Program-made: the position numbers and the translations under genes | Part shown: positions 26,310 through 36,900 of the stretch, piece by piece | Position numbering within the stretch: the first letter of the stretch is position 1 | Layout: every line of letters begins with the position of its first letter | Notes under the pieces: generated by a model | Database searches by the model: none | What the model was told of the DNA's origin: nothing | What the model saw: the letters and a program-made list of their open reading frames with translations, nothing else | From: Novosphingobium endophyticum | GTDB taxonomy: Bacteria > Pseudomonadota > Alphaproteobacteria > Sphingomonadales > Sphingomonadaceae | Direction: 5' to 3' | Length of the DNA stretch: 64,000 bases | NCBI RefSeq assembly: GCF_014640675.1 | Contig: NZ_BMHK01000005.1 | Span: forward strand, 62,001 to 126,000

Positions 26310-28400
26310 TCAGGCTTTCACAAGTTGATAGTCGCCGGCATCGTCGATCTGTGCCTTCCAGCCGGGGTAGACGACGATCGTGGTGAAGGTCTCCTCGATG
26401 ATCGCAGGCGAGGATACTTCCATGCCGGGCACGAGGTCCTTGCCGAGGTAGACCGGCACTTCCGCGAAACCTGCGTCGAGATTGGCGCGGCGTGACTTGG
26501 TGGCGCTTGGTGGATTGCCGCTCGGGGTGAAGCCCCCGCCGATCTCCGGAGAGGGCGTAACCACGTGCGCGTTGAGGCGAACGCCGGAGACTTCGGGCAC
26601 CTCATGCTCGCGGATGTGCTCGTACTCGGCCATGTGACGCCCGTTGAACAGCTTGATCGCGGTTTCGCCGAAGTCCTCGCCGATGAACGAGAGGTCGCCC
26701 AGCGCCACGTCCGCCTGGTAGTCGAACGAGAGCGAGAAGTTTTGCCCAGGATAGCGCATGTTGAGCTGGTAATTCACGCGGATCGCCTCGGCGGCGAAAC
26801 CGGCATCGGTGAAGTACTTCTTCGCCCGGACGGAAAGGTCGTTCCAGTGTTGCCGGATGCGGTTGAGGTCGAGCGTTCTGGCCGAGGCGATGTAAGAACG
26901 TTCCTCGTCGATTGTCGGGTTGGCGACCAGCGTCCCGAGCGCAGAGAATGTCGGCGAGGTCTTGGGGACGAGAACTCTGGAGATGCCGAGGTCTTCGGCC
27001 TGGATCGCGGCGAAGGCCGGGCCGTTTCCGCCATAGGCAAGCATGACGAGATCCTTCGGGTCGATGCCCTTGCCGGCGGTGGTGCGGCGCACGCCCTGGC
27101 TCATGTTGGCAGTGACCACGCGCCAGCAGTCGAACGCGGCCTGTTCCGCGACCCCGTGACCCATCTCGTCGGCAATTGCCTGGAATGCTTCGTCGACGCC
27201 CTGGCGGGTGAGGCGAAAGCTGCCGCCGGCGAAACCCTCGTCGGTGGAGAGGATGCCGAGCATGACCAGCGCGTCGGTTACCGTGGGTTCCTTGCCGCCG
27301 CGTCCGTAGCAGATAGGACCCGGCGCGGCGCCGGCCGAACGCGGGCCGACTTCGAGGGCACCCTTGTTGACGTGGCAGATCGACCCGCCGCCGGCGCCCA
27401 GCGTCTCCACTTTCACCATCGGCACGCCGATCAGATAGCGATGGTGCATATTCCAGCCCGCTTCGGCCGGGGCCAGTCCGTCCACCACCAGCGACATGTC
27501 ATAGCTCGTGCCGCCCATGTCGACGCAGAGCAGATTGGTATGGCCCTTGGCCCTGCCGCAGTGCGCCGAGCCGATGACGCCGCCCGCCGGGCCGGAGGCC
27601 AGAACGCGGATTGGCGCGCCGTCGATATATTCCTTGGTCATGACCCCGCCCGAGGCCTGCATGACCATGAGCTGGTTCCTGTATCCACCCTCGACGAGGC
27701 GCTGGACGAGTTTCTCGAGGTAGCTCGTCACACGCGGGCCGACGTAGGCGTTCACGATAGTTGTCGACGTGCGGTCGTACTCCGGCGCGCGCGGGAGCAC
27801 CTCATGGCTGGCGCAGATGTAGGCATTCTGGATTTCCTGGCGAACGATCTCCCTGGCCCGCCTTTCGTGATCGGGATTCACGAAGGAGAACAGGAACGAG
27901 ATCGCCACTGCCTCCACGTTCTGCAGCCGCAACTTGCGGCAGGCTTCGCGCAGCGCGCCCTCATCGAGCGGTTTGTGGACCGTCCCATCGTGCAAGATGC
28001 GTTCGGGCACGGTCAGACGGCGGCGGCGGGGGGTGATCTGTCGGGGCGGCTCGAGGCGCACATCCCAGATGTCTTCCTTGAAACCGCGGCGGTACTCAAT
28101 CTCGTCGCGGAAACCCTCGGTCGTGATGAGGCCGGTGACGGCGCCATTCATTTCGATGAGCGTGTTGTCGGCAACGGTGGTGCCGTGGACGATGGCTTCG
28201 CACCGGCCGAGGAAATCGGCGAGCGAAAGGCCTTCCTTCTCCGCCAGCGCACCCAGCCCTTGCATCACGCCAAGCGAGCGGTCCTCGGGGGTGGAGAGGT
28301 TCTTGTGGAGGACTACTTTCCCCGATTCGCTCGAGCCCTCCTTGAGCAGGGCGAAGTCGGTAAAGGTGCCGCCGATGTCGATGCCAACGCGATAAGTCAT
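26310..28400 (-). CDS. Hydantoinase/oxoprolinase family protein, HyuA-type ATPase subunit
   Basis: 696 residues of the ASKHA-fold HyuA family (N-methylhydantoinase A, 5-oxoprolinase A, acetone/acetophenone carboxylase beta). The phosphate-binding GIDIGGTFTD is at residues 5-14, the second nucleotide motif DMGGTSYDMSLV near 295, and the Gly-rich LGAGGGSI follows. The family couples ATP hydrolysis to amide opening or to activation for carboxylation, always with a HyuB-type partner. Here that partner lies upstream, 154 bases away. The exact substrate (hydantoin, oxoproline, ketone) cannot be told. Codon use resembles neighbouring genes. Confidence 0.85.
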   Translation of the reverse strand: MTYRVGIDIGGTFTDFALLKEGSSESGKVVLHKNLSTPEDRSLGVMQGLGALAEKEGLSLADFLGRCEAIVHGTTVADNTLIEMNGAVTGLITTEGFRDEIEYRRGFKEDIWDVRLEPPRQITPRRRRLTVPERILHDGTVHKPLDEGALREACRKLRLQNVEAVAISFLFSFVNPDHERRAREIVRQEIQNAYICASHEVLPRAPEYDRTSTTIVNAYVGPRVTSYLEKLVQRLVEGGYRNQLMVMQASGGVMTKEYIDGAPIRVLASGPAGGVIGSAHCGRAKGHTNLLCVDMGGTSYDMSLVVDGLAPAEAGWNMHHRYLIGVPMVKVETLGAGGGSICHVNKGALEVGPRSAGAAPGPICYGRGGKEPTVTDALVMLGILSTDEGFAGGSFRLTRQGVDEAFQAIADEMGHGVAEQAAFDCWRVVTANMSQGVRRTTAGKGIDPKDLVMLAYGGNGPAFAAIQAEDLGISRVLVPKTSPTFSALGTLVANPTIDEERSYIASARTLDLNRIRQHWNDLSVRAKKYFTDAGFAAEAIRVNYQLNMRYPGQNFSLSFDYQADVALGDLSFIGEDFGETAIKLFNGRHMAEYEHIREHEVPEVSGVRLNAHVVTPSPEIGGGFTPSGNPPSATKSRRANLDAGFAEVPVYLGKDLVPGMEVSSPAIIEETFTTIVVYPGWKAQIDDAGDYQLVKA

Positions 28401-28424
28401 TCCGCTTCCTCGATCCCAGAGAGA

Positions 28425-28544
28425 TCCTCCCCGGCACGGGGAGGTGCAGGCCGCAGAGCTGATGGAGGAATAGCCTCTTCATTCGGCGTCCAGCCATGGC
28501 CCCTCCACCGCCAGCGGCGGCCCCCCTCCCCGTGCCGGGGAGGA
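28425..28544. repeat. Palindromic GC repeat pair between hyuA and hyuB
   Basis: Two 20-base self-complementary units, TCCTCCCCGGCACGGGGAGG (28425-28444) and CCTCCCCGTGCCGGGGAGGA (28525-28544), are inverted relative to each other around 80 bases of spacer. They look like the REP-type intergenic repeats of sphingomonads and could form a long stem in the hyuBA mRNA, lowering hyuA relative to hyuB. Confidence 0.75.
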
Positions 28545-28554
28545 TTATTTGCGC

Positions 28555-30375
28555 CTACATTACCGCTTCGGCCATCGCAGCCATCTCGATCCGCAGCGCC
28601 TCGGTGGCCCCGCGATCGACCTCCAGCGTGTAGTCATCGAGACTGCCCGTCAGCACCACGCCGTACTTCGTCCGCGCCGCCTCGAGACTGACGTACTCGT
28701 CGAGCACATCTTCCTTCACCGCTTCGGGATCGCGCAGCAGCGGCCGACCGAAACCGGCACCACCGCCGTGCTGGTAGGCGATCTTAGCCCCTTCCGGCAG
28801 GAGGTCCTGCGCGGTGTGTTCGATCTTGCGTTCGTTCGGGGATCCGACCTCGAACCGGTTGCTGTAGGGAATTGCATCGTCCCCGCCGCACATGCCGCGC
28901 AGGGGATGGTCGGCCGAGACCATCCAGGCCATCGCCGTCGTGGGCTTCAGCACCTGCTTGACGTTGAGCGAGCCCGGGGCCCCGCGCCACTGGCCGGCGC
29001 CGCCGCCATCGGTAGTCATCTCGCGGGAGATGTTGAGAATCGGGAAACGGCTTTCGGCATCTTCGGCTTCCGACAGGATGAGCGAGCCGAGCGCATTCGG
29101 GCAGGAACCCCAGCCGTCGATACCCTGCACCGCGCTGGTGTCCATGGAACGGCAGTCGACGCCCTGATCCATCCACATCATGCCTTTTTCGTCGAAGCCG
29201 ATGACGGCGTTGGGCATGCCGATCTTGTAGAGCTGCGGCTGCGAACGCTCCGGCGCGACGTTGGAGAGGGCGAGACAGACTGCCTCGGTGATCTCGCAGG
29301 CCGGGTGGAAAGAGCCCAGCGCGGCCGGCTTGTTCGGCGGCGGCTGGGCGATGCAGCCTTCGGGAATGACGATGTCGACCGCGTTGAAGAACCCCTCGTT
29401 CTTGACGATCGTCGGATCCATCGCGGCGACCACCTGTGTCATCACGTAGCTGCGTGTATTGGCGAAGGTGTTCCACACGCCCACGAGGTTCGGTCGGTCG
29501 TCGGTGCCGGTGAGGTCCACCGTGAGCTGGTCGCCCTCGATCCGGCAGGCGACATGGACCTTGATGTCCTTGGTCCCCGCCGTGTCGTGGTCGATCAGCA
29601 CGGTCGCTTCGTAAGTGCCGTCCGGCCACTTCGACACTTCCTCGCGCACCCGGCGTTCGGTGTGCTCGATCGAGTGATTGATAGCCGCCTTGACGACATC
29701 GGAGCCCCACCTTGAGATCAGGCCGTTCAGCATCTTCACCGCGTGCTGGACACCGCCGATCATCGCCGTGATGTCGCCGGCGAAAGTGGCGAAGCGGTTG
29801 TTGCGCACGACCATATCAAATACATCGCGGCGCAGTTCGCCCCGGTGGACGAGCTTGAGGCAGGGGTAGATGACGCCCTCGGTGAAGAGGTCGGTGGCGT
29901 CCAGCGAGAAGCCGCCCGGATCCTTGCCGCCGGTATCACCCTGATGCGCCTGCAGCGTCTGGATGCAGATCAGTTTGCCCTTCTCGTCATAGACCGGGCC
30001 ATAAACGCAGTAGTCGGGCAGATGGCCGCCGCCATGGTCGGGGTCGTTGGCGAGGAAGACATCGCCCGGCCCCCAGTCGTAGCGTTCGAGGTTCATCAGG
30101 CCCCAGCGCGTCTCCATCTGGTTGACGAAGGTGAGGTGCGGCGTGCCAACCGCGCCCATCGCAAGGCGGCCATTGGCATCGACGATCGCGGCATTGCGCT
30201 CGTTCGACTGGTTGATGATCGGCGAGGAGGCGGCGCGGCCCAGATACGTGGCGCTTTCGAAGCAGACCGTTTCGAAAGCGCCCCGGATAATGTCGGCGGT
30301 GACCTGGTCGATCTCATATGTCGTCGGCATTGCTCCGCGCGGCGCGGCCAGCTTGCGGTTCAACTCGTAGGACAT
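28555..30375 (-). CDS. Hydantoinase B/oxoprolinase family protein (HyuB type)
   Basis: 606 residues; the partner subunit of HyuA-type enzymes and homologous to the metal-containing alpha subunit of acetone carboxylase. The metal-site motifs are visible: FLANDPDHGGGHLPD (about 108-122) and QAHQGDTGGKDPGG (about 143-156). A typical Gly-rich C-terminal block GGGAGFGRPL is present. The ATG at 30375 is used; an in-frame ATG 15 codons later (MPTTYEIDQVTAD) is an alternative. It stands upstream of hyuA on the minus strand and downstream of the SLC13 gene, probably one transcript. Confidence 0.85.
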   Translation of the reverse strand: MSYELNRKLAAPRGAMPTTYEIDQVTADIIRGAFETVCFESATYLGRAASSPIINQSNERNAAIVDANGRLAMGAVGTPHLTFVNQMETRWGLMNLERYDWGPGDVFLANDPDHGGGHLPDYCVYGPVYDEKGKLICIQTLQAHQGDTGGKDPGGFSLDATDLFTEGVIYPCLKLVHRGELRRDVFDMVVRNNRFATFAGDITAMIGGVQHAVKMLNGLISRWGSDVVKAAINHSIEHTERRVREEVSKWPDGTYEATVLIDHDTAGTKDIKVHVACRIEGDQLTVDLTGTDDRPNLVGVWNTFANTRSYVMTQVVAAMDPTIVKNEGFFNAVDIVIPEGCIAQPPPNKPAALGSFHPACEITEAVCLALSNVAPERSQPQLYKIGMPNAVIGFDEKGMMWMDQGVDCRSMDTSAVQGIDGWGSCPNALGSLILSEAEDAESRFPILNISREMTTDGGGAGQWRGAPGSLNVKQVLKPTTAMAWMVSADHPLRGMCGGDDAIPYSNRFEVGSPNERKIEHTAQDLLPEGAKIAYQHGGGAGFGRPLLRDPEAVKEDVLDEYVSLEAARTKYGVVLTGSLDDYTLEVDRGATEALRIEMAAMAEAVM

Positions 30376-30552
30376 TGTTCGAAAATCCTCTCCGCCTGCC
30401 CCTGTTCACGGCATTTGCGTGAATAGGACGACAGGCGTCTAGGTTCTCGACAAACCGCGCGCCGCTACGTGCAGATTGCGAAAGCGCGGCTGTTGATTCC
30501 GCCCCCGGAAGGCCCCGGGGCGGCCATCAGGTGGCGGCGTCCTGCCCGCTTT

Positions 30553-32346
30553 TCAGAGCGGCCAGATCATGGGGATCATGATCAGCGTTGTCACGGCCAC
30601 GAGCACGGTCAGCGGAAAGCCGTACTTGTAGAAGTCGGTGAACTTGTAGCCGCCGGCGCCGTAGACGAGGGTGTTCGTCTGATAGCCGATGGGTGTCAGG
30701 AAACTCGCGCTGGCGGCGAACATCACGGCAACCGCGAAGGGGCGCGGATCGACGTTAAGCGCGTGTGCAAGGCTGATGCCGATGGGCGTGACGACGACCG
30801 CGACGGCATTGTTGGTAACGAGTTCCGTCAATGCCAGGCTGAGCAGATAGATCGCCGCGAGTGCCACCCATGGGCCCATGGTGCCGAGCCACGGCGTCGC
30901 GAACTGCACCGCCATTTCGACAAGGCCCGTCTTCTCGAGCGCGGTCCCGATGGTGAGCATGGCGATGATCAGCGCGAGGATGCGCCAGTCGACCGACTTG
31001 AAGGCCTCGTCCGGCTCCACGCAGCGGCTGGCCAGCACCGTGGCGACGCCGAGCACGGCGAGCCCTGCCAGCGGCATGAAATCGAAAGCGGCGGCGATGA
31101 CGATTCCGAACATGCTGCCGACGGCGATCCAGGCCTTGTTGCGGCGGAAGCCGCGGACGGTGGGCTCGGCGATGTTGACGAGCTGCTGGTCCTCGACGAG
31201 CCGGCGCAGGTCCTCCTGTGCGCCTTCAAGCAGCAGCGTGTCGCCTACCTGCAGCGGGACTTCCTCGTAGCGCTTCTGCAGGTTGGTGCCCTTGCGGTGC
31301 AGGGCGATCGGATAGACGCCGTAGCGGCGGCGCAGGCGCAGGTCGGCGAGCGTATGGCCGATGATTCCGGCCCCGGGGGCCAGCAGAGTTTCGACCAGCA
31401 CCGAGTTGCGGCGGGAAAGCTGGACGACATGCGGGTCGCTCGAGGATTCGGTCAGCGCATGATCGCCGCGTTCCTTGAGCGTCATCAGGTCGCTGCCCGA
31501 GGTGCGCACGACGAGGATGTCGCCTTTTTGGAGGACGCAGTGCTCGAAATCGCGCCGCAGCGATTCGTCGCCGCGCAGCACATCGACGAGGCGGCGCTCG
31601 CGCCGCGAAAGCAGATCGATCGTCAGCGCGTTCTGCCCGATGTAGGGCGATTCGGCTTCGATGAAGATCGAGACCATAAAGCGCTTGTCTTCTCCGTTCG
31701 CGGTAAGCCCCGCGACGGTATCGCGGTCGGGGAGCAGCCGGTAGCTGATGGCAAGCCAGGCCACGCCGGCCAGCGCGACGACCGCGCCGACCGGTGCGAT
31801 CTCGAAGATCGAGAAAGGCGCGAGGCCGGCCTTTCGGGCCACGCCGTCAACCAGGATATTGGTCGAAGTGCCGAGCAGGGTCACCGTCCCGCCGAGCACA
31901 GCGGCGAAGGAGATCGGCATGAGGATCTTCGATGCCGGGATGCGCAGTTCCTTCGCCAGCGTCATGCCGACCGGGATCATCATCATCACCAGCGGCGTGT
32001 TGTTGGTGAAGGCGGACATCGTCGCGATCGCCGCGAGGAATATGCCCATGGCAAGGATCGGACGCGTCTTTCCGATCCCGGTGATCCGGGTCGCCAGCAG
32101 GTCCAGCGCACCGGTGCGCACCATGGCCGAAGAGATGATGAACATGCAGGCGATGGTCAGCGGGGCGGGATTGCCCATGGCGGCCAGCACGTCGTCGGTT
32201 GCGACCACGCCGAGCAGCAGCAGGATCGCCACCAGTCCGAGCGCCACGACTTCCGGGGCCGCCACCTCGAAAGCGAAGGCCAGGAACAGCAGGACGAGGA
32301 GCACGGCCATCACGGCCGGCGAACCTGCATCGATTCCGAAGATCAT
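30553..32346 (-). CDS. SLC13/DASS-family permease with two TrkA-C domains
   Basis: 597 residues. About 11 transmembrane helices are split by a cytosolic insert (roughly residues 205-390) containing two RCK/TrkA-C domains, where QKGDILVVRTSG and QVGDTLLLEGAQEDL are typical. The family repeats STSAFTNNTP-like (MSAFTNNTPLV) and TELVTNNAV bind sodium and substrate. Relatives carry sulfate, citrate or other dicarboxylates; the substrate here is unknown. Because the next genes on the same strand are HyuB, HyuA and a cupin, it may import their substrate. Confidence 0.85.
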   Translation of the reverse strand: MIFGIDAGSPAVMAVLLVLLFLAFAFEVAAPEVVALGLVAILLLLGVVATDDVLAAMGNPAPLTIACMFIISSAMVRTGALDLLATRITGIGKTRPILAMGIFLAAIATMSAFTNNTPLVMMMIPVGMTLAKELRIPASKILMPISFAAVLGGTVTLLGTSTNILVDGVARKAGLAPFSIFEIAPVGAVVALAGVAWLAISYRLLPDRDTVAGLTANGEDKRFMVSIFIEAESPYIGQNALTIDLLSRRERRLVDVLRGDESLRRDFEHCVLQKGDILVVRTSGSDLMTLKERGDHALTESSSDPHVVQLSRRNSVLVETLLAPGAGIIGHTLADLRLRRRYGVYPIALHRKGTNLQKRYEEVPLQVGDTLLLEGAQEDLRRLVEDQQLVNIAEPTVRGFRRNKAWIAVGSMFGIVIAAAFDFMPLAGLAVLGVATVLASRCVEPDEAFKSVDWRILALIIAMLTIGTALEKTGLVEMAVQFATPWLGTMGPWVALAAIYLLSLALTELVTNNAVAVVVTPIGISLAHALNVDPRPFAVAVMFAASASFLTPIGYQTNTLVYGAGGYKFTDFYKYGFPLTVLVAVTTLIMIPMIWPL

Positions 32347-32487
32347 CGTCGCCCCTGACTTGTGAGTGCCCCGAAGGTGTCGATCCGGGCCGTGGGATTA
32401 CCGGCAATTGCATGCCTTGCAAGATAGGAAAAGTTCTACGGGGTAAGGCGTGCGCCGGATGGCATCGGCATTCCGGTCAGGCACTTG

Positions 32488-33222
32488 TCACGAAAGCGGC
32501 CACCGGAAACCTATCCGAACATCGCCGGTGACGGCGCCTTGCGCGGAAAAGTTGCGTTCATGAATGGCACCGCGCCCGTCACGGGCAATGGCGACGATCG
32601 TGCTGCAGCGCGTGCCGTAAATTTCATTTCGGATGAAAACGGGCGCGAACCGAGGCTCCGGCCCATCCTCCGGCCGAGCGAGCCGGGGGCAGGGCGTTTC
32701 GGCGCGCATGGCCGTCATCAGCGGTTCGAACTCACGGGTTCCGGCGGCGAGCCAGTCGCCGAGCGCTGCCTGCAACTGCACCGTCTTCGGCCAGGGAACA
32801 TCGAAGCCGCCATTGGACAGCCCGTGAATGCCGGCGGCTAGACGGCGTGATTCCGTGGCCGGATGATTGGTGAGGAACCAGGCTTCGCCGTGATCGGCAT
32901 GGACGACGTTGAAGGGGTTCATCCGCGCGACCTGTTCGGGTTCCCGCCCCTCCAGCAGGTCGGTGACGAGCTTGCCGCGCGTGGGGCGTCCAAGCTGCGG
33001 GCCTTCCGGCACGCGGTAATTGGTGACGAGCGCGAAGCGCCCGGCCTTTGATACGCCGAGCCAGGTGCCGCCGCCGCGCAGATCCTTGCCGGCGATCACG
33101 CCGCTGCCGTCAGGCCAGGGCGCTAGCGGGGCGGTAGGGCGGTCGTGATACTCATCGCGATTGCCCACGGCGACGAGCAACCAGTCGGGATGGGTATCCC
33201 AGGCAACGGCGGCGACGCACAT
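32488..33222 (-). CDS. NRDE (TANGO2-like) family protein
   Basis: 244 residues starting with Cys after Met (MCVAAVAW), then the family name motif NRDE (GNRDEYHDRPTAPL) and GGGTWLGV. The family shares the Ntn-hydrolase-like fold with an exposed N-terminal Cys; TANGO2 homologues are linked to heme or lipid handling in eukaryotes, and bacterial roles are uncertain. The ATG shares one base with the radC stop, so it is translated together with radC. Confidence 0.85.
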   Translation of the reverse strand: MCVAAVAWDTHPDWLLVAVGNRDEYHDRPTAPLAPWPDGSGVIAGKDLRGGGTWLGVSKAGRFALVTNYRVPEGPQLGRPTRGKLVTDLLEGREPEQVARMNPFNVVHADHGEAWFLTNHPATESRRLAAGIHGLSNGGFDVPWPKTVQLQAALGDWLAAGTREFEPLMTAMRAETPCPRLARPEDGPEPRFAPVFIRNEIYGTRCSTIVAIARDGRGAIHERNFSAQGAVTGDVRIGFRWPLS

Positions 33223-33944
33223 CAGATGAGTCCTTTCGCCCTCAGGCTGACATGGCCCTCACGCCCGATCACGACATGATCGTGGACCGTGACGCCGCGC
33301 AGCCTTCCTGCTTCGGCGATGCGGTTGGTTATCTCGATGTCCGCACGGCTGGGCTGCGGAGAGCCGGAAGGATGGTTGTGGACGAGAATTAGCGCCGTCG
33401 CGCCGATGTCGAGCGCGCGGCGGATCACTTCGCGCGGGTGGATCGCGGCCTCGTCGATCGAACCCTCGCCGACGAGATCGTCGAGGATCAGCATGTTGCG
33501 GGAATTGAGATAGAGCACACGCACGCGTTCCAGCGTGAGGTGGGCCATGTCGATGGTGAGGTAGTCGATCAGCGCCTGCCATGAGCCGATGACCGGGGCC
33601 TCGCGAACTTTCTGACGGGCCAGGCGCGTTGCGGCGACGGTTACGACGCGCAGGGCCGCCGCCGTTGCCTCGCCCATGCCGGGATGGGCCGCCAGCGTGC
33701 GCGGATCGGCCTGGAGCACCCCCGCCAGCGAGCCGAAGCGCTGCAGCAGGCTGCGCGCCAGCGGCTTCATGTCGCGCCGGGGAACGGCCTCCATCAGCAG
33801 CATTTCGATCACCTCATGATCCGCCAGCGCCTCGTCCCCGCTCTCGATCAGCCGCTTGCGCAGCCGGGCGCGGTGCCCGCTGGGGTCGTTGGGCGCGGTC
33901 CCCGGAGGGCCGCGTTCATCGAAGAGAGGGGCTTGGTCTGGCAT
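33222..33944 (-). CDS. radC: RadC family JAB/MPN domain protein
   Basis: 240 residues. An N-terminal helix-hairpin-helix region (GMGEATAAAL) is followed by a JAB1/MPN metalloprotease-like domain with the zinc motif HNHPSGSPQPSRAD. RadC was once assigned to DNA repair; its real function is unclear. The start at 33944 (MPDQAPLF) is preferred over an ATG five codons upstream. It overlaps the NRDE gene by one base and diverges from ydbH, 44 bases away. Confidence 0.9.
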   Translation of the reverse strand: MPDQAPLFDERGPPGTAPNDPSGHRARLRKRLIESGDEALADHEVIEMLLMEAVPRRDMKPLARSLLQRFGSLAGVLQADPRTLAAHPGMGEATAAALRVVTVAATRLARQKVREAPVIGSWQALIDYLTIDMAHLTLERVRVLYLNSRNMLILDDLVGEGSIDEAAIHPREVIRRALDIGATALILVHNHPSGSPQPSRADIEITNRIAEAGRLRGVTVHDHVVIGREGHVSLRAKGLI

Positions 33945-33988
33945 ATCCGGTAGAAACAATTGCCTTTCCGGCGCGTCCAGCGCAAGTG

Positions 33989-36900
33989 ATGGAACAGATG
34001 GCGCACGACGAAGACCAGCCCGTCGATGGGATCGAGACTTCCGAACCTCGTCAGCGGTTTAGTCGCCGCTGGCGGCTGGCGGCGTTCGTCATTCTGGGGA
34101 TTCTGCTCGTTGCCGTCGGCGTCGTTTGGGTCACGCGCAAGGACATCGCCGACAACGTCATTGCCGGCCAGCTCGATTCGATGGGGCTCCCGGCGCGTTA
34201 CGAGGTTGTCCGCATCGGTCCTGCCGAACAGGTGATCCGCAACCTGTCGATCGGCGATCCCGCAAGGCCGGACCTGACCGTCGAGGAGGTCCGCGTCAGG
34301 ACCAGGCTCGGCTGGGGGCTGCCCGGAATCGGCCGGGTCACGCTGGTGCGGCCGCGCCTCTATGGTACGGTCCATGGGGGGCGGCCCAGCTTCGGCTCGC
34401 TTGACAAGGTGCTCTTTACCGGCGGCGAGGAACCCTTTTCGATGCCCGACTACGATCTCAGGATCGTCGACGGACGCGCCCTTATCGAGAGCGACCATGG
34501 CCGCATCGGCGCCCGGATCGCGGGCGAGGGGCCGCTGCGGGGCGGCTTCGAGGGCGAACTCTCCGCGATTTCGCCGAAGCTGTCTGTTGCCGGCTGCGAG
34601 ACCGGTCGGGCGAGCCTCTACGGCAAAGTGAGCACAAGCGGCGGGAAACCGCGGTTCGCCGGTCCGCTGCGGTTTGCCTCGTTGTCCTGTCCCGAAGATG
34701 GACTGCGGCTGGCGCGCGGAGGGGCAGAGCTGGACGTGACTCTCGACAAGGCGCTCGACGGCGGCGAAGGCACCATCGGCATCACCGCCGCTCGTGGTGC
34801 CTACGGCGACGGCCGCCTCGACGGGGTCTCCGGCAAAGTGCGGGTGAGTTACCGCGAACGGGCGCTCAATGCACGGTACGACCTGACGGCGCGTGGGATC
34901 TCGACGCCGCAGGCGCGCGCTGCCAGCCTCGCCTTCGATGGTCGCGCACGGTCGAGTGCCGGGCTTGACCGGATCGACATCGAAGGTGACCTCTCGGGCA
35001 AGGGAATCGTTCCCGGCGCCGCATTCAATCGCGCGCTCGGCGAAGCCGTCAGCGCAGGCAAGGGCACGCTGGTCGCATCGCTCGCGGCGCAGGTCCGCAG
35101 CGCCCTGGCTCGCGAGATGCGCGGCAGCTCGCTCGATGCCAACCTCGTGCTGCGACAGTCTGCGGAAGGGGTGAGCCTCGTCGTTCCGCGCGGCGCGCTG
35201 CGCGGGGCCAGCGGTGCCTCGCTCCTGTCGCTCTCGCGCGTGCAGGTGCTGCTTTCCGATGGCGCGCCCTTGGTGACCGGCAACTTCGCGACCGGGGGGC
35301 GGGGGCTTCCGCGCATAGGCGCGCGCATGCAGACTGGCGCGAACGGGCGACTGTCGATGCGGGTGGAGATGCGCGAGTATCGTACCGGCGAAACGCGCGT
35401 TGCTGTCCCGGACCTGGCCCTGGTGCAGAAGGCGGACGGAACCGTCGGTTTCTCGGGCAGGGCGGTGCTGAGCGGCGCGCTGCCCGGCGGGCGGGCCGAG
35501 AACCTGCTGTTGCCGGTCGACGGGGCATGGGCCGCCAACGGCGACCTTGCGGTCTGGCCGCGCTGCACACAGGTCGCCTTCGATCGTCTCGCGTTTGCCA
35601 ATCTCACGATCGACAAGCGCAGCCTGCAGGTCTGTCCGGCCGAAGGGCGCGCGATCCTGCGCCAGCGTGGCGGCAGGCTCGAACTGGCGGCAGGCGTTCC
35701 CGCGCTCGACTTCGCCGGGCGTCTGGGCGAGACGCCGATCCGCATCGCCAGCGGTCCGATCGGCTATGCGCAGAAGGGTTCGGGCGCGGGCGCTCTCTCG
35801 GCCCGGACGCTCGACGTCGAACTCGGACCGGCGGGCAGTGCCTCGAAGTTCACAGTGACGCACCTCGATGCGCAAGTCGGCAAGGAGATTGGCGGAACCT
35901 TCGACGAGGCGGACGTCGCGCTCTATGCGGTGCCGCTCGATCTTCACAATACGGCGGGCGACTGGCGCTATGCGGATGGGGTGCTCTCCATCGACAATGG
36001 CACTTTCACCCTCGTCGATCGCGCGCCAACAGCCCGGTTCCGGCCGGCCGTCGCGCACGGTGCCACGCTGCGTCTCGCCGACAATGTCATCACGGCGCGG
36101 GCCGTGATGCGCGAACCGGCGTCGGAGCGAGAGGTCGTGCGCGCCGACATCGTTCACGACCTCGCCACGGCGGCGGGGCATGCCGATCTCACGGTCGAGG
36201 GCATCACGTTCGACAAGCGCCTGCAGGCCGACACGCTTTCGAATCTGGCGCTGGGGGTCGTCTCGAATCTCGAAGGCACGGTGCGCGGCAGCGGGCGGAT
36301 CGACTGGGACGAAGCGGGCGTCACCAGCCGCGGGCGTTTCGCGACCGACGCCGTGAACTTCGCCGCGGCGTTCGGACCGGTCAAGGGCCTGTCCGGCGAA
36401 GTCGTCTTCACAGACCTTCTCGGCCTTGTCACGGCGCCCGATCAGACACTCAAGATCGCCTCGATCAATCCGGGCATCGAAGTGACGGACGGCGTGCTCT
36501 CGTTCCAGATGAAGCCCGATTACCTCTTGCAGATCAATGGCGCGCAGTGGCCGTTCATGGATGGAAGGCTGACGCTGGAACCCGCGCGCATGACGATCGG
36601 CGTGGCCGAGACGCGACGCTACACGCTGAAAGTCGAAGGGCTCGACGCGGCGACGTTCGTGCAGCACCTCGATCTGTCCAACATCAACGCCACCGGCGTG
36701 TTCGACGGCGAGCTGCCGCTGATCTTCGACGAGAACGGCGGACGTATAGAAAACGGCTATCTCGTGTCGCGCCCGCCGGGAGGGAACGTCGCCTACATCG
36801 GCGAACTCACCTACAAGGATCTCTCGGCGATGGGCAATTTCGCCTTCGATGCGCTCAAGTCGGTCAATTACAACCGCATGGAGATCGGCCTTGGCGGATC

